Part shown: positions 37,805-47,441 of the stretch, one piece after another
Position numbering within the stretch: position 1 is the first letter of the stretch
Layout: each line of letters starts with the position of its first letter
Source of the DNA: Agromyces ramosus
GTDB taxonomy: Bacteria > Actinomycetota > Actinomycetes > Actinomycetales > Microbacteriaceae
Direction of reading: 5' to 3'
DNA: 64,000 nucleotides
NCBI RefSeq assembly: GCF_004216665.1
Contig: NZ_SGWY01000002.1
Location: forward strand, 534,685 to 598,684
Position numbers and translations under genes: made by a program
The notes under the pieces: model-generated
Told to the model about the DNA's origin: nothing
What the model saw: only the letters and a program-made list of their open reading frames with translations
Databases searched by the model: none

Positions 37805-39874
37805 TCACCATGGAGACGGCGCCGGGGGCGCCACGACCGGCGGGCGGTCGTCGCACGTGATCGTGTTCGGCAGCTCCCACGGTGCGAGCCACGGGCCGGT
37901 CGTGTTCACGCCGCTCGAGTCGTTGCCGCCGAGGTCGACGAGCGAGAACTCCGAGCCCGCCGGCGTGAAGTGGAAGGTGCCGCAGTTGTTGACGCCCACG
38001 GCGCCGACGTTGCGCGCGTCGACGTTCTCGAACGAGGCCGAGCCCGCGACGCGGGCGCTGACCACCGAGGTCCCCGTGCCGTCGATCCGCAGGTCCTCGA
38101 AGTGCACGCCCGAGATCGAGTACAGGTCCTTCACGGGCCAGTCCGACACCAGCATGATCGCGTTGTAGGTGTTGTCGAGGAGGTGGTCGCCGGTCACCCG
38201 GATGTCGGCCTGGTCGATCGATCGGTCGAGCGCGTAGAACCAGATCGCGCCGAGCCCGATGTTCCAGTTGAGCTCGTACGTGCCCGCGCGCACGGTGGTG
38301 TTGTCGGCGATCGAGAGCGTGCCCGTGAAGGGCTCGGCGCCGAAGCGCGACCCCACGTGGATGCCGCTGCCCTCGCGGATCGGGTCGGCGACGAGGTTGC
38401 CGGACACGGTCGTGTCGGTGCCCCCGTAGATCGCGATGCCGTTGGCCAGCGTGGGCGTCTGCACGGTGTTGCGATCGAACGTGTTGCCGGCGTTCGCGAG
38501 CCGCTCGGACCACATCGCCAGCCCGTCGTCCCCGGTGTTGCGGACGAACGTGTTCGACACGGACGACGCCGTCACGCCGGTGTGGAAGTTCACGGCGTCG
38601 GCGACCTGGTCGACGATGATGGTGTCCGTCACCGTCAGGTCGTGCATCGGGCCGTCGAACCAGAGCCCGACCTTCGTGTGGCGGATGTGCAGTCCGTCGA
38701 TGGTGGAATCGCTCATCGCTCCGCCGACGCCGTTGACCTGGTCGGTGTCGATGCGCTCGCGCACGTCGCCCTCGATCGCGAAGTCCGACAGGTGCACGTT
38801 CGAGCTGCCACCGGCCGTGGCGTCCTTGCCGTAGAAGCCGACGCCCGTGTGCACCGAGCCGTCGGCCGTCGGCTTCTTCAGTGCGACCTCCTCGCCGCGC
38901 ACGATCGAGTGCCAGTTGCCCGCACCCCGGATCGTGATGTCGTCGACGATGAGATGCTCGTTCACCTGGAAGGTGCCCGCGGGGATGAACACCGTGAGGT
39001 CGTGGCGCTGGGCGTACCGGATCGCCGTGCGGAACGCCGGGGCGGCGTCTCGTCCGCCCGTCGGATCGGCTCCGAACGTCGTCACGCTCACGGAGCCGTC
39101 GGGCTGCGCCGTCGGCGGTGCCACGAGCTCGGAGTCGAGCAGGTCGATCACCGTCCACGCGGCATCCGTGCCCTGCGGGGCGGTGAGGCGGACGACGGAT
39201 CCGGCCGCGTACGTCGAGCCCAGGAGCATCCGCTGCTCGTCGTAGAAGTGCATCGGGCGGAACGGCTTCTGCACCTCGAACCCCGCGCCGGGCACGCATC
39301 CGCACTCGGTGATCCACCAGTCGGGGTGCAGGAGTCCGGCGTTCGGGTCGTTCGTGAACGGGTACTGGTTGTACAGCCACGCGTACTCCGACGTGAGGGT
39401 CATCGTGGCGGCGGGACCGCCGTCGACGCTCACCTCGAGCGGCGCGGTGATGCCGCCGCCCCCCGGGGAGTCGGGGATGCTGTACCGCACGGTGATCGCG
39501 TTGGCGGTCGCGGGCAGCGTGAACTCGACGTGCTCGCCCGGGTCGAGTCGCACGGCGGTGCGACCGGATGCCTCGGCGGGCAGCGTGTACGCCGTGCGGT
39601 CGGGCCCGATCACCTCCCCGTTCGTCGCGGCGTTCTCGGCCTCCTGCTCGAGGAACCCGACGTCCGCGCCGCGGCCGGCGACGAGGGCGGGGTCGAGTGC
39701 CGCGCGGGTGACGACCGGAGCCGGTGCCGCGGGAGCCGCGGACGCTGCGGCGGGGCCGGCGAGGGCGCCGCCGGCGAGGATCGCGACGGCGGCGGCCGCG
39801 ACGAGCGCGGGATGCGCCGCTCGCGCCCGTGCGCGGCGAGAGGGCGGCGGGAAGGGGCTGGTGGGACGCGTCAT
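37805..39874 (-). CDS. Secreted right-handed beta-helix glycan-active protein (GH87-like)
   Basis: A 689-residue exported protein. Residues 18-47 form a signal peptide with an Ala-rich cleavage region. Residues 70-240 look like a carbohydrate-binding beta-sandwich (VRYSIPDSPGGGGITAPLEV). From about residue 265 (VSVTTFGADPTGGRDAAPAF) a parallel beta-helix starts, as in pectate-lyase-fold hydrolases. NTGDDGLAMWSE is reminiscent of the Asp-rich catalytic site of GH87 alpha-1,3-glucanases/mycodextranases; this is a resemblance, not a proven assignment. GAGAGGAAA precedes the ATG. The promoter and a possible operator are upstream. The gene faces the tRNA cluster and may be a lineage-specific insertion. 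Confidence 0.8.
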   Translation of the reverse strand: MTRPTSPFPPPSRRARARAAHPALVAAAAVAILAGGALAGPAAASAAPAAPAPVVTRAALDPALVAGRGADVGFLEQEAENAATNGEVIGPDRTAYTLPAEASGRTAVRLDPGEHVEFTLPATANAITVRYSIPDSPGGGGITAPLEVSVDGGPAATMTLTSEYAWLYNQYPFTNDPNAGLLHPDWWITECGCVPGAGFEVQKPFRPMHFYDEQRMLLGSTYAAGSVVRLTAPQGTDAAWTVIDLLDSELVAPPTAQPDGSVSVTTFGADPTGGRDAAPAFRTAIRYAQRHDLTVFIPAGTFQVNEHLIVDDITIRGAGNWHSIVRGEEVALKKPTADGSVHTGVGFYGKDATAGGSSNVHLSDFAIEGDVRERIDTDQVNGVGGAMSDSTIDGLHIRHTKVGLWFDGPMHDLTVTDTIIVDQVADAVNFHTGVTASSVSNTFVRNTGDDGLAMWSERLANAGNTFDRNTVQTPTLANGIAIYGGTDTTVSGNLVADPIREGSGIHVGSRFGAEPFTGTLSIADNTTVRAGTYELNWNIGLGAIWFYALDRSIDQADIRVTGDHLLDNTYNAIMLVSDWPVKDLYSISGVHFEDLRIDGTGTSVVSARVAGSASFENVDARNVGAVGVNNCGTFHFTPAGSEFSLVDLGGNDSSGVNTTGPWLAPWELPNTITCDDRPPVVAPPAPSPW

Positions 39875-39943
39875 CGTCGACTCGTTTCCTCTCGGTGTAC
39901 GCCATCGGACACGGCGGGCACGTCGACGCCCGCGAGTGAGGCG

Positions 39944-39973
39944 ACTGTATGCCCCGGGTGCGCGGCATCACAA
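39944..39973 (-). promoter_or_regulatory. Promoter of the beta-helix enzyme gene
   Basis: On the minus strand TTGTGA (39973-39968), 18 bases, TACAGT (39949-39944). The leader is about 60 nt. Confidence 0.55.
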
Positions 39974-40009
39974 GGGGATGCGAGGGAATGTCGACGTAAA
40001 GTCGAGATC

Positions 40010-40037
40010 TTGCGAGAACGAGCGCAAACGGGCGCAA
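40010..40037. promoter_or_regulatory. Candidate sugar-regulator operator
   Basis: TTGCG (40010-40014), eight bases, CGCAA (40023-40027), then a second CGCAA (40033-40037). Inverted TTGCG/CGCAA elements are typical of LacI/ROK-type operators. It lies about 40 bp upstream of the -35 hexamer. Confidence 0.35.
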
Positions 40038-40091
40038 GTCGTGACGGCCCGGGCGCGCTGCTTGCGCGCGCCGGGTGCAAGGGTCGCCGGT

Positions 40092-40691
40092 TCAGCCGAT
40101 CGGCAGCGGGTCGAAGACGAGCGGCGGGTGGCTGATCCGGGTGGTGAACCACGACCAGGTCTCACCCGACGTCTGCTCGATCGCCGCGAAGGTGTCCTGG
40201 GCCGGCGGCACGTCGCGGAGGACGACCGTGATCACGCGGCGTCCGCTGAAGCGGATGGAGCCCGGCGCGTCGACCGTGCCGCTGCCGGCGAACCCGCTGG
40301 GCGTGAACGCCGCGCGGGTCGGCGCATCCACCGCGAACGTGAACACGTACGTGCCGAGGCCGGTGGCGCCGTACGCACCGGGGTTGAAGTGCACCGAGAC
40401 GGCCGGATTCCGGTTCGGCGTGGTCCGGAGGTCGAAGCCCGCGAACGGCTCGGGAGTGTCGGTCTGCACGATGGTCGGCCGGATGAGCGTGAGGTTCGTG
40501 CGGCCGCGTCCGACCGTGGTCGTGGGGGAGAGCACCTGGATCGGTGCCCAGAAGATCGGGCCGGACCCGAGCTCGCCGGCTCGGCGCTTCGCGACCCAGT
40601 CCTCCGCGGTGAGGTCGCTCTCGAACTCGGCGGCCTCGGTCGTCTCGACCGCGGTGCCGCGGTCCTCGTCGTCCTGGTCTGAACTGAACAT
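40092..40691 (-). CDS. Hypothetical protein
   Basis: A 199-residue soluble protein that I do not recognise. The first 45 residues are acidic ([20 protein letters not shown]). A beta-rich body follows with [50 protein letters not shown] and [17 protein letters not shown]. It has no signal peptide or membrane segment. The start is supported by a TAGAGT hexamer seven bases before the ATG, so it may be leaderless. Its neighbours are the beta-helix gene (same strand, 217 bp downstream) and divergent thrS. Confidence 0.75.
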   Translation of the reverse strand: MFSSDQDDEDRGTAVETTEAAEFESDLTAEDWVAKRRAGELGSGPIFWAPIQVLSPTTTVGRGRTNLTLIRPTIVQTDTPEPFAGFDLRTTPNRNPAVSVHFNPGAYGATGLGTYVFTFAVDAPTRAAFTPSGFAGSGTVDAPGSIRFSGRRVITVVLRDVPPAQDTFAAIEQTSGETWSWFTTRISHPPLVFDPLPIG

Positions 40692-40698
40692 GAGCAGA

Positions 40699-40704
40699 AC
40701 TCTA
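40699..40704 (-). promoter_or_regulatory. -10 element TAGAGT, leaderless hypothetical gene
   Basis: TAGAGT on the minus strand ends seven bases before the ATG at 40691. Confidence 0.45.
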
Positions 40705-40774
40705 GAACTCGGATGCGGCGCCGTCATCAGTGTGCGCACCGACCGCCCCGGGCGGGCCCGCCGCCCCGTCGCAC

Positions 40775-40780
40775 TACAGT
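40775..40780 (+). promoter_or_regulatory. -10 element for thrS
   Basis: TACAGT. Predicted start near 40787, with a leader of about 31 nt containing GGGAG. There is no room for a T-box. Confidence 0.45.
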
Positions 40781-40817
40781 TGAAGGGTTCGTTTCGACTC
40801 AGAGGGAGTGGTACACA

Positions 40818-42755
40818 GTGGCCGACGGCTTCGAGCTCTTCACCGATCGGTCCGTCGTCGCGATGCGCGTCAACGGCGAGCTCAAGGACCTCGCCACGAC
40901 GGTCACCGAGTCCGACGACGTCCAACCGGTCACCATCGATTCGCCCGACGGCCTCGACATCCTCCGGCACTCGACCGCGCACGTGCTCGCACAGGCCGTG
41001 CAGGCCGTGAACCCCGAGGCGAAGCTCGGCATCGGGCCGCCCGTGACCGACGGCTTCTACTACGACTTCGACGTGGCCGAGCCGTTCACCCCCGACGACC
41101 TCAAGGCGCTCGACAAGGAGATGGCCCGCATCGTCCGCCAGGGGCAGCGTTTCGTGCGGCGCGTCGTGACCGACGACGAGGCCCGCATCGAGCTCGCCGA
41201 CGAGCCCTACAAGCTCGAGCTCATCGGGCTCAAGGGCGGCGCGGGCCAAGGCGACGAGAACGAGAGCGTCGAGGTCGGCGGCGCCGAGCTGACGATCTAC
41301 GACAACGTCGACCCGAAGACAGGAGAGACGGTCTGGAAGGACCTCTGCCGCGGGCCGCACCTGCCCAGCACCCGCCTGATCGGCAACGGCTGGGCGCTCT
41401 CCCGGGTCGCGGCCGCGTACTGGCGTGGTTCGGAGAAGAACCCGCAGCTGCAGCGCGTGTACGGCACCGCATGGCCGAGCAAGGACGAGTTGCGCGCCTA
41501 CCAGCATCGCCTCGAGGAGGCCGCCCGGCGCGACCACCGCAAGCTGGGCGCCGAGCTCGACCTCTTCTCGTTCCCCGAGGAGATCGGCAGCGGCCTGCCC
41601 GTGTTCCACCCCAAGGGCGGCATCATCAAGCGCGAGATGGAGGACTACGTCCGCCGCCGCCACATCGAGGAGGGCTTCCAGTACGTCTCGACCCCGCACA
41701 TCACGAAGTCGCACGTCTTCGAGCTGTCGGGCCACCTCCCGTACTACGCCGACACCATGTTCCCGCCGATGGAGCTCGAGAACAGCGAGTACTACCTGAA
41801 GGCCATGAACTGCCCCATGCAGAACCTGATCTTCCGGTCGCGGGGCCGGTCGTACCGCGAGCTGCCGCTGCGGTTCTTCGAGTTCGGCACGGTGTACCGC
41901 TACGAGAAGTCGGGCGTCGTGCAGGGGCTCACGCGCGTGCGCGGTCTCACCCAGGACGACTCGCACAGCTACGTCACCCCCGAGCAGGCGCCGGGCGAGA
42001 TCAAGCACCTGCTCGACTTCATCCTCGGCCTGCTGCGCGACTTCGGGCTGGACGACTTCTACCTCGAGCTGTCCACCCGCGACGCGGCATCCGACAAGTT
42101 CAAGGGCACCGACGAGCAGTGGGCGGTCGCGACCGACGTGCTGCGCGAAGTGGCCGAGGGCTCCGGCCTGGAGCTCGTTCCCGACCCGGGCGGCGCCGCC
42201 TTCTACGGGCCCAAGATCTCGGTGCAGGCGCGCGACGCGATCGGCCGCACGTGGCAGATGTCGACCATCCAGTACGACTTCAACCAGCCGGCCGGCTTCG
42301 GGCTCGAGTACACGGCGGCCGACGGCTCCCACCAGCAGCCCGTGATGATCCACTCGGCGAAGTTCGGCTCGATCGAGCGGTTCTTCGGGGTGCTCATCGA
42401 GCATTACGCGGGCGCCTTCCCCGTGTGGCTCTCGCCCGTGCAGGTCGTGGGCATCCCGGTCGCCGACGAGTACTCCGAGTACCTCGGCGGCGTGATCGAC
42501 CAGCTCCGACGGGCCGGCGTGCGCGCCGAGCTCGACACGAGCGACGACCGCATGCAGAAGAAGATCCGCACGCACACCACCCAGAAGGTGCCCTTCCAGC
42601 TCATCGCGGGCGAGAACGACCGCGCAGGCGAGACGGTCAGCTTCCGGTTCCGCGACGGCAGCCAGGAGAACAGCGTGCCCATCGCCGACGCCGTGGCGCG
42701 CATCCGTGCGGCCATCGACGACCGCCGCCAGGTGATGACGAAGGACGACCTCTGA
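40818..42755 (+). CDS. thrS: Threonyl-tRNA synthetase
   Basis: A 645-residue class II synthetase. The N-terminal TGS-like domain is short. The editing domain follows with [12 protein letters not shown] (HxxxH) and [11 protein letters not shown]. The catalytic core has the zinc ligands Cys in MNCPMQN, His in QDDSHSYV and His in MIHSAKFGS. The C-terminal anticodon domain begins [13 protein letters not shown]. The GTG at 40818 has a GGGAG site and fits the family; an extension to 40713 is not supported. The HIT gene starts 1 bp after its stop. Confidence 0.98.
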   Translation: MADGFELFTDRSVVAMRVNGELKDLATTVTESDDVQPVTIDSPDGLDILRHSTAHVLAQAVQAVNPEAKLGIGPPVTDGFYYDFDVAEPFTPDDLKALDKEMARIVRQGQRFVRRVVTDDEARIELADEPYKLELIGLKGGAGQGDENESVEVGGAELTIYDNVDPKTGETVWKDLCRGPHLPSTRLIGNGWALSRVAAAYWRGSEKNPQLQRVYGTAWPSKDELRAYQHRLEEAARRDHRKLGAELDLFSFPEEIGSGLPVFHPKGGIIKREMEDYVRRRHIEEGFQYVSTPHITKSHVFELSGHLPYYADTMFPPMELENSEYYLKAMNCPMQNLIFRSRGRSYRELPLRFFEFGTVYRYEKSGVVQGLTRVRGLTQDDSHSYVTPEQAPGEIKHLLDFILGLLRDFGLDDFYLELSTRDAASDKFKGTDEQWAVATDVLREVAEGSGLELVPDPGGAAFYGPKISVQARDAIGRTWQMSTIQYDFNQPAGFGLEYTAADGSHQQPVMIHSAKFGSIERFFGVLIEHYAGAFPVWLSPVQVVGIPVADEYSEYLGGVIDQLRRAGVRAELDTSDDRMQKKIRTHTTQKVPFQLIAGENDRAGETVSFRFRDGSQENSVPIADAVARIRAAIDDRRQVMTKDDL

Positions 42756-42756
42756 C

Positions 42757-43320
42757 GTGGGCGCCTACGAGACCGACGAGTTCGATGGCGTGCCGACGGA
42801 TGCCGCGGCCGACCTCGCCGGAGTGCCCGACGCCTTCCAGCGGCTGTGGACGCCGCACCGCCTCGTCTACATCCAGCACGGCCAGCAGCCCGACGAGCAC
42901 ACCTGCCCGTTCTGCCGCGCGCCCGAGATGAGCGACGAGCAGTCGCTCATCGTCGCCCGCGGCACCCACGCCTACGCCCTGCTCAACCTGTACCCCTACA
43001 ACAGCGGTCACCTCCTCGTGTGCCCGTACCGCCACATCGCCACGTACGACGAGGCGAGCCCAGAGGAGGTCGCCGAGATCGGCGAGCTCACGCAGGTGGC
43101 GATGCGGGTGGTGAAGCAGGTCTCGCGGTGCGACGGATTCAACATCGGCATGAACCAGGGCCGCATCGCCGGTGCCGGGATCGCCGAGCACCTCCACCAG
43201 CACATCGTGCCGAGGTGGGCGCTCGACGCCAACTTCTTCCCGATCATCGCGGGCACGAAGGCGCTCCCACGCCTGCTCGGCGAGGTGCGGCAGGAGATCG
43301 CCGACGCCTGGCCGGCGTAG
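42757..43320 (+). CDS. HIT domain protein (Ap4A phosphorylase-like)
   Basis: A 187-residue histidine-triad hydrolase. The catalytic motif is HLHQHIVPRW (H-x-H-x-H). A possible metal site CPFC lies at about residues 49-52. The Tyr-rich LLNLYPYNSGHLLVCPYRHI is typical of the actinobacterial AP4A phosphorylase/hydrolase group. It probably removes dinucleoside polyphosphates made by synthetases; co-transcription with thrS supports this. The GTG start is 1 bp from the thrS stop. Confidence 0.94.
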   Translation: MGAYETDEFDGVPTDAAADLAGVPDAFQRLWTPHRLVYIQHGQQPDEHTCPFCRAPEMSDEQSLIVARGTHAYALLNLYPYNSGHLLVCPYRHIATYDEASPEEVAEIGELTQVAMRVVKQVSRCDGFNIGMNQGRIAGAGIAEHLHQHIVPRWALDANFFPIIAGTKALPRLLGEVRQEIADAWPA

Positions 43321-43409
43321 ACCCGAGCGCACGGCGCGGGCTGGACATGGCGTCCACTGAACGCGTGCGCGACCTCCATCGTGGCGCAAGCCGCATCCGT
43401 TCCGACGAC

Positions 43410-43415
43410 TAGGAT
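43410..43415 (+). promoter_or_regulatory. -10 element TAGGAT, leaderless pdxS
   Basis: TAGGAT ends six bases before the ATG at 43422. There is no ribosome site. Confidence 0.55.
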
Positions 43416-43421
43416 TGACCC

Positions 43422-44339
43422 ATGACCGAGAGCTCCATGCCCGCGCCCGCCGCGACCTCGCTGACCGGTTCGAGCCGCGTCAAGCGCGGCCTCGCCGAGA
43501 TGCTGAAGGGCGGCGTCATCATGGACGTCGTGACGCCCGAGCAGGCGCGCATCGCCGAGGACGCCGGCGCCGTGGCGGTCATGGCGCTCGAGCGCGTGCC
43601 CGCCGACATCCGTGCGCAGGGCGGCGTGGCCCGCATGAGCGACCCCGACCTCATCGAGGCCATCATCGCCGAGGTGTCGATTCCGGTCATGGCGAAGGCC
43701 CGCATCGGCCACTTCGTCGAGGCGCAGGTGCTGCAGGCGCTCGACGTCGACTACATCGACGAGTCCGAGGTGCTCTCCCCGGCCGACTACGTGAACCACA
43801 TCGACAAGTGGGCGTTCAACACGCCGTTCGTCTGCGGTGCGACGAACCTCGGCGAGGCGCTCCGCCGCATCAACGAGGGCGCGGCGATGATCCGCTCGAA
43901 GGGCGAGGCCGGCACCGGCGACGTGTCGGAGGCGACGAAGCACATCCGCAAGATCACGTCCGAGATCAACCAGCTGAAGTCCATGACGCGCGACGAGCTC
44001 TACGTCGCCGCGAAGGACCTGCAGGCGCCGTACGACCTGGTGCTCGAGATCGCGGAGACCGGCAAGCTGCCGGTGGTGCTCTTCACGGCCGGCGGCGTCG
44101 CCACCCCGGCGGATGCCGCGATGATGATGCAGCTCGGCGCCGACGGCGTGTTCGTGGGCTCCGGCATCTTCAAGTCCGGCAACCCCGAGGCCCGGGCGGC
44201 CGCGGTCGTGAAGGCGACCACGTTCTACGACGACCCCTCCGTCATCGCGGATGTCTCCCGTGGCCTCGGCGAGGCGATGGTCGGCATCAACGTCGGCGAC
44301 CTGGCCGCGCCGCACCGCCTCGCCGAGCGCGGCTGGTGA
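43422..44339 (+). CDS. pdxS: Pyridoxal 5'-phosphate synthase, synthase subunit
   Basis: A 305-residue TIM-barrel enzyme that builds PLP from ribose 5-phosphate, glyceraldehyde 3-phosphate and ammonia. Signatures are [20 protein letters not shown], the active-site Lys in [14 protein letters not shown], and [19 protein letters not shown]. It forms a dodecamer with PdxT. The stop overlaps the pdxT GTG (GTGA). It is probably leaderless. Confidence 0.98.
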   Translation: MTESSMPAPAATSLTGSSRVKRGLAEMLKGGVIMDVVTPEQARIAEDAGAVAVMALERVPADIRAQGGVARMSDPDLIEAIIAEVSIPVMAKARIGHFVEAQVLQALDVDYIDESEVLSPADYVNHIDKWAFNTPFVCGATNLGEALRRINEGAAMIRSKGEAGTGDVSEATKHIRKITSEINQLKSMTRDELYVAAKDLQAPYDLVLEIAETGKLPVVLFTAGGVATPADAAMMMQLGADGVFVGSGIFKSGNPEARAAAVVKATTFYDDPSVIADVSRGLGEAMVGINVGDLAAPHRLAERGW

Positions 44340-44992
44340 CCGCGAACCTCCGCAGCGAATCGCTCGGCGTGGGGGACTCGGCCGCGGCCGGACCACACGT
44401 CGGCGTCCTGGCCCTGCAGGGCGACTTCCGGGAGCACGCGCACGTGCTGACGCGCCTCGGCGCGCACGTGTCCCTCGTCCGCCGGCCCGAGGAGCTCGAC
44501 GCGGTCGACGGCCTGGTCATCCCCGGCGGCGAGTCGAGCGTCATGGACAAGCTGTCGCGCACGTTCGGCCTCGCCGAGCCGCTGCAGGCCGCGATCGCCG
44601 ACGGGCTGCCGGTGTACGGCACGTGCGCCGGGCTCATCATGCTCGCCGACACCGTGCTCGACGCGATCGCCGGCCAGCAGAGCCTCGGCGGACTCGACGT
44701 GGTCGTTCGCCGCAACGCCTTCGGGTCGCAGAACCAGTCGTTCGAGACCGACCTCGACATCCCCGCGCTCGGCGAGGAGCCGATGCACGCGGTGTTCATC
44801 CGCGGCCCGGTGGTCGAATCGGTCGGAGCGGCGGCGACGCCGCTCGCGGCGCTGGCCGATGGACGCGTCGTCGCGGTGGAGCAGGGCAACCTGCTCGGCA
44901 CGAGCTTCCACCCCGAGATCACGGGGGAGTACCGCTTCCACGAGTACTTCCTCGGCAAGGTCCGCGCGCGGACCGCCAGCGCCGTCGAATAG
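44336..44992 (+). CDS. pdxT: Pyridoxal 5'-phosphate synthase, glutaminase subunit
   Basis: A 218-residue class I glutaminase that delivers ammonia to PdxS. Catalytic Cys is in [10 protein letters not shown], His/Glu in [17 protein letters not shown], and the oxyanion motif is [12 protein letters not shown]. The N-terminal ~20 residues before [14 protein letters not shown] are extra. Start GTG at 44336 overlaps the pdxS stop by 4 bp; a start a few codons later is possible. Confidence 0.96.
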   Translation: MTANLRSESLGVGDSAAAGPHVGVLALQGDFREHAHVLTRLGAHVSLVRRPEELDAVDGLVIPGGESSVMDKLSRTFGLAEPLQAAIADGLPVYGTCAGLIMLADTVLDAIAGQQSLGGLDVVVRRNAFGSQNQSFETDLDIPALGEEPMHAVFIRGPVVESVGAAATPLAALADGRVVAVEQGNLLGTSFHPEITGEYRFHEYFLGKVRARTASAVE

Positions 44993-45084
44993 CACCGGGC
45001 GTCCCGCGTCGGCGTGGTGCTCCGCAACCGAATGCCTCCCGTTCACGGGGTGCCGACACCGGTGCGGAAGGTGTCCCCGAGGTC

Positions 45085-45090
45085 TAGGCT
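45085..45090 (+). promoter_or_regulatory. Candidate -10 element for the hemerythrin-like gene
   Basis: TAGGCT, predicted start near 45097, leader of about 72 nt. Confidence 0.4.
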
Positions 45091-45168
45091 TCCGCTCAAC
45101 GGCTGCCCCGGCGCGCGCCGCACCGGCCGCAGCAGGGTGTCCTGGGCGGCGCGGGAGCGAGGTGCAAC

Positions 45169-45906
45169 GTGGTCACGAGGCTGCCGAGTTCGTCGGAACC
45201 CCGACCGGACGGAGAGGCCGTCGGGTGCGACACCACCGACCTCATCCAGGTCCACCGGATATTCCGCTGGCTGTACCGTGAGCTCCCGGGTCGCATCCGG
45301 AGCGTCGACGACGGCGACGTCGGCCGGGCCGCGATCATCGCCGACTACGCGTCGATGGACTTCTCCGCCCTCCACCTGCACCACGAGACCGAGGACCTGG
45401 TGCTGTGGGACCGACTCGTCGATCGATCGCCGGGATGCGCTCCGCACGTCGAGTTGATGAAGGCCCAGCACGCCGAGGTGGCCGCGGAGCTCGCGGAGGT
45501 CGAGCCCCTCGTCGATCCGTGGCGTGCCAACGCGGATGCCGCGAGCCGCGACCGGCTGGCCACGGGCGTCGAACGCATCCGGGACACGCTGATCGTGCAC
45601 CTCGGGCGCGAGGAGGAGGAGATCGTGCCGGTCGCCGGCGCGGTCCTGACCCAATCGGAGTGGGACGAGATGGGCGAGCACGCCCGCACGGGCATCCAGC
45701 AGTCGAAGCGGAACATGCCGCGGGACGTCATGGCGATCCAGCTCGGCCTGATGGTCGCGACCGTGCCACCGGACGAGCGCCCGGAGTGGATCAAGGAGAA
45801 CCTCCCGGCGCCGATCCGGGTCCTCTACGCACTGCTGCTGAAGCGGAGGTACGAGCGCGCCATGCGCGAGCTGTACCCCGACGGCGTCGTCCCCGCGATT
45901 CCGTGA
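45169..45906 (+). CDS. Hemerythrin-like domain protein
   Basis: A 245-residue helical protein. Histidines and acids typical of the hemerythrin HHE fold are spaced as TTDLIQVHRIFRWLYREL, FSALHLHHETEDLVLWDRL, LMKAQHAEVAAEL and TLIVHLGREEEEIVPV. It could bind a non-heme di-iron centre and sense oxygen, NO or redox state. The C-terminal third (from about residue 170) is extra helical sequence ending in a basic stretch and YPDGVVPAIP. The GTG has an upstream GGGAG/CGAGG site. Neither neighbour helps define its role. Confidence 0.85.
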   Translation: MVTRLPSSSEPRPDGEAVGCDTTDLIQVHRIFRWLYRELPGRIRSVDDGDVGRAAIIADYASMDFSALHLHHETEDLVLWDRLVDRSPGCAPHVELMKAQHAEVAAELAEVEPLVDPWRANADAASRDRLATGVERIRDTLIVHLGREEEEIVPVAGAVLTQSEWDEMGEHARTGIQQSKRNMPRDVMAIQLGLMVATVPPDERPEWIKENLPAPIRVLYALLLKRRYERAMRELYPDGVVPAIP

Positions 45907-45958
45907 GGGTGGTGCCCGGCGGTCGCGCGCGGCGGTGCGCCGTGTCGGTCGCCCTCGG

Positions 45959-45964
45959 TAGGGT
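45959..45964 (+). promoter_or_regulatory. -10 element TAGGGT, leaderless DUF1697 gene
   Basis: TAGGGT ends six bases before the ATG at 45971. Confidence 0.55.
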
Positions 45965-45970
45965 CGCGTC

Positions 45971-46501
45971 ATGACCCAGTTCGTCGCCCTGCTCCGCGGC
46001 GTGAACGTCGGCGGGATCACCGTCACGTCGGCCGACCTCCGCACCCTGTTCGACGAGCTCGGATTCACCGACGTTCGCACGGTGCTCGCCAGCGGCAATG
46101 TCACGTTCGCGTCGGCGAAGCGGGAATCGCACGCGGCGCTGAAGGGCCGCATCGAGCGGGCGCTCCGCGATCGGTTCGGCTACGACGCGTGGATCGTGCT
46201 CGTCACGCGCGCGGAGCTCGAGCGCGCCGTCGACGCGTTCCCCTTCGAGGCCGACGACGCGAAGCGGCAACCCTGGGTGATCTTCACCTCGGAGGCCGGG
46301 GTCGTCGACGAGCTCATGCGCTTCGCAGACGAGGCGGATGCCGACGTCGACCCCCTCGCCGCCGGCGAGGGCGTCGTGTACTGGAACCCGGTGAAGGGCA
46401 CCACGGTCGGCACCCCGTTCGCCAAGCTGCTCGCGAAGCCCAAGTACAAGCCGCTCACGACGAACCGCAACCTCAGGACCCTCCGGAAGATCCTCGGCTG
46501 A
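45971..46501 (+). CDS. DUF1697 domain protein
   Basis: A 176-residue protein of the DUF1697 family: N-terminal FVALLRGVNVGGITVTSADL, VRTVLASGNVTFAS, and a C-terminal TPFAKLLAKPKYKPLTTNRN followed by LRTLRKIL. The fold is alpha/beta with a ferredoxin-like core; the function is unknown. It probably has a leaderless transcript of its own. Together with the hemerythrin-like gene it separates pdxT from yebC. Confidence 0.92.
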   Translation: MTQFVALLRGVNVGGITVTSADLRTLFDELGFTDVRTVLASGNVTFASAKRESHAALKGRIERALRDRFGYDAWIVLVTRAELERAVDAFPFEADDAKRQPWVIFTSEAGVVDELMRFADEADADVDPLAAGEGVVYWNPVKGTTVGTPFAKLLAKPKYKPLTTNRNLRTLRKILG

Positions 46502-46624
46502 GGCCGGCTGCGGCCCCGGGCCGGCTGTGCACGGAGCCGGGTGCGGGGGCGCCGCGGCATCCGGGCGCTCGCTCCGGCTGCGATCGCGCCAGCACGGCGG
46601 CCGGGCGCGGTGCGCACGCTGCCA

Positions 46625-46630
46625 TACAAT
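46625..46630 (+). promoter_or_regulatory. -10 element for the yebC-ruv operon
   Basis: TACAAT, predicted start near 46637, leader of about 39 nt with AGGAG before yebC. Confidence 0.5.
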
Positions 46631-46675
46631 GGTCTGTCGGCGGATGCACCCGCCGAGGAGCGATTCAGGAGCATC

Positions 46676-47431
46676 ATGTCCGGGCATTCCAAGTGGGCGA
46701 CGACCAAGCACAAGAAGGCCGTCATCGACGCGCGCCGTGCGAAGTCGTTCGCCAAGCTCATCAAGAACATCGAGGTCGCCGCCAAGATGGGCGGAGCCGA
46801 CCTCTCGGGCAACCCCACACTGGTCGACGCCGTGCAGAAGGCGAAGAAGACCTCGGTCCCGAACGACAACATCGACCGCGCCATCAAGCGCGGCGCCGGT
46901 CTCACCGGCGAGTCGATCGAGTACACGACCATCATGTACGAGGGCTATGGCCCGAACGGCGTGGCCCTCCTCATCGAGTGCCTCACCGACAACAAGAACC
47001 GCGCGGCCGCGGAGGTGCGCACGCTCATGAGCCGCAACGGCGGCACCATGGCCGACCCCGGCAGCGTGGCGTACAACTTCGCACGCAAGGGCGTCATCGT
47101 GGTCCCCGCCGAGGGCACGACGGAGGACGACGTGCTCGCCGCCGTGCTCGACGCCGGCGCCGAGGAGGTCACCGACGAGGGCGAAACGTTCGAGGTGATC
47201 ACCGAGGCATCCGACATGGTCGCCGCACGCACCGCGCTGCAGGAGGCCGGCATCGACTACGACTCCGCCGACGCCGCGTTCGTGCCGAATCTCAAGGTCG
47301 AGATCGACGCAGAGACCGCGCGCAAGGTGTTCCGCCTCATCGACGCACTGGAGGACAGCGACGACGTGCAGAACATCTACAGCAACTTCGACCTCTCGGC
47401 AGAGGTGCAGGCCGAGCTCGAGGCGGAGTAG
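46676..47431 (+). CDS. yebC: YebC/PmpR family regulatory/translation factor
   Basis: A 251-residue YebC family protein. It starts [20 protein letters not shown] and has [19 protein letters not shown] and [19 protein letters not shown], all diagnostic. Members are DNA-binding regulators or, as shown more recently for some, help ribosomes through proline stretches. The ATG has an AGGAG site. It heads the yebC-ruvC-ruvA-ruvB cluster; ruvC starts 10 bp after its stop. Confidence 0.97.
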   Translation: MSGHSKWATTKHKKAVIDARRAKSFAKLIKNIEVAAKMGGADLSGNPTLVDAVQKAKKTSVPNDNIDRAIKRGAGLTGESIEYTTIMYEGYGPNGVALLIECLTDNKNRAAAEVRTLMSRNGGTMADPGSVAYNFARKGVIVVPAEGTTEDDVLAAVLDAGAEEVTDEGETFEVITEASDMVAARTALQEAGIDYDSADAAFVPNLKVEIDAETARKVFRLIDALEDSDDVQNIYSNFDLSAEVQAELEAE

Positions 47432-47441
47432 GCCGATCGCC

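Noticed and set aside
37794..40037. 747-codon frame overlapping the beta-helix enzyme
   Set aside because: An Arg-rich alternative frame; the 689-residue frame has a signal peptide and a beta-helix.
37147..40037. Integrated element at the tRNA cluster
   Set aside because: No integrase, no repeated tRNA 3' end, and normal base composition; only a possible single-gene gain is suggested.
43415..44335. Frame joining upstream sequence to pdxT as one 525-residue protein
   Set aside because: The upstream part is an out-of-frame shadow of pdxS; pdxT starts at the GTG at 44336.
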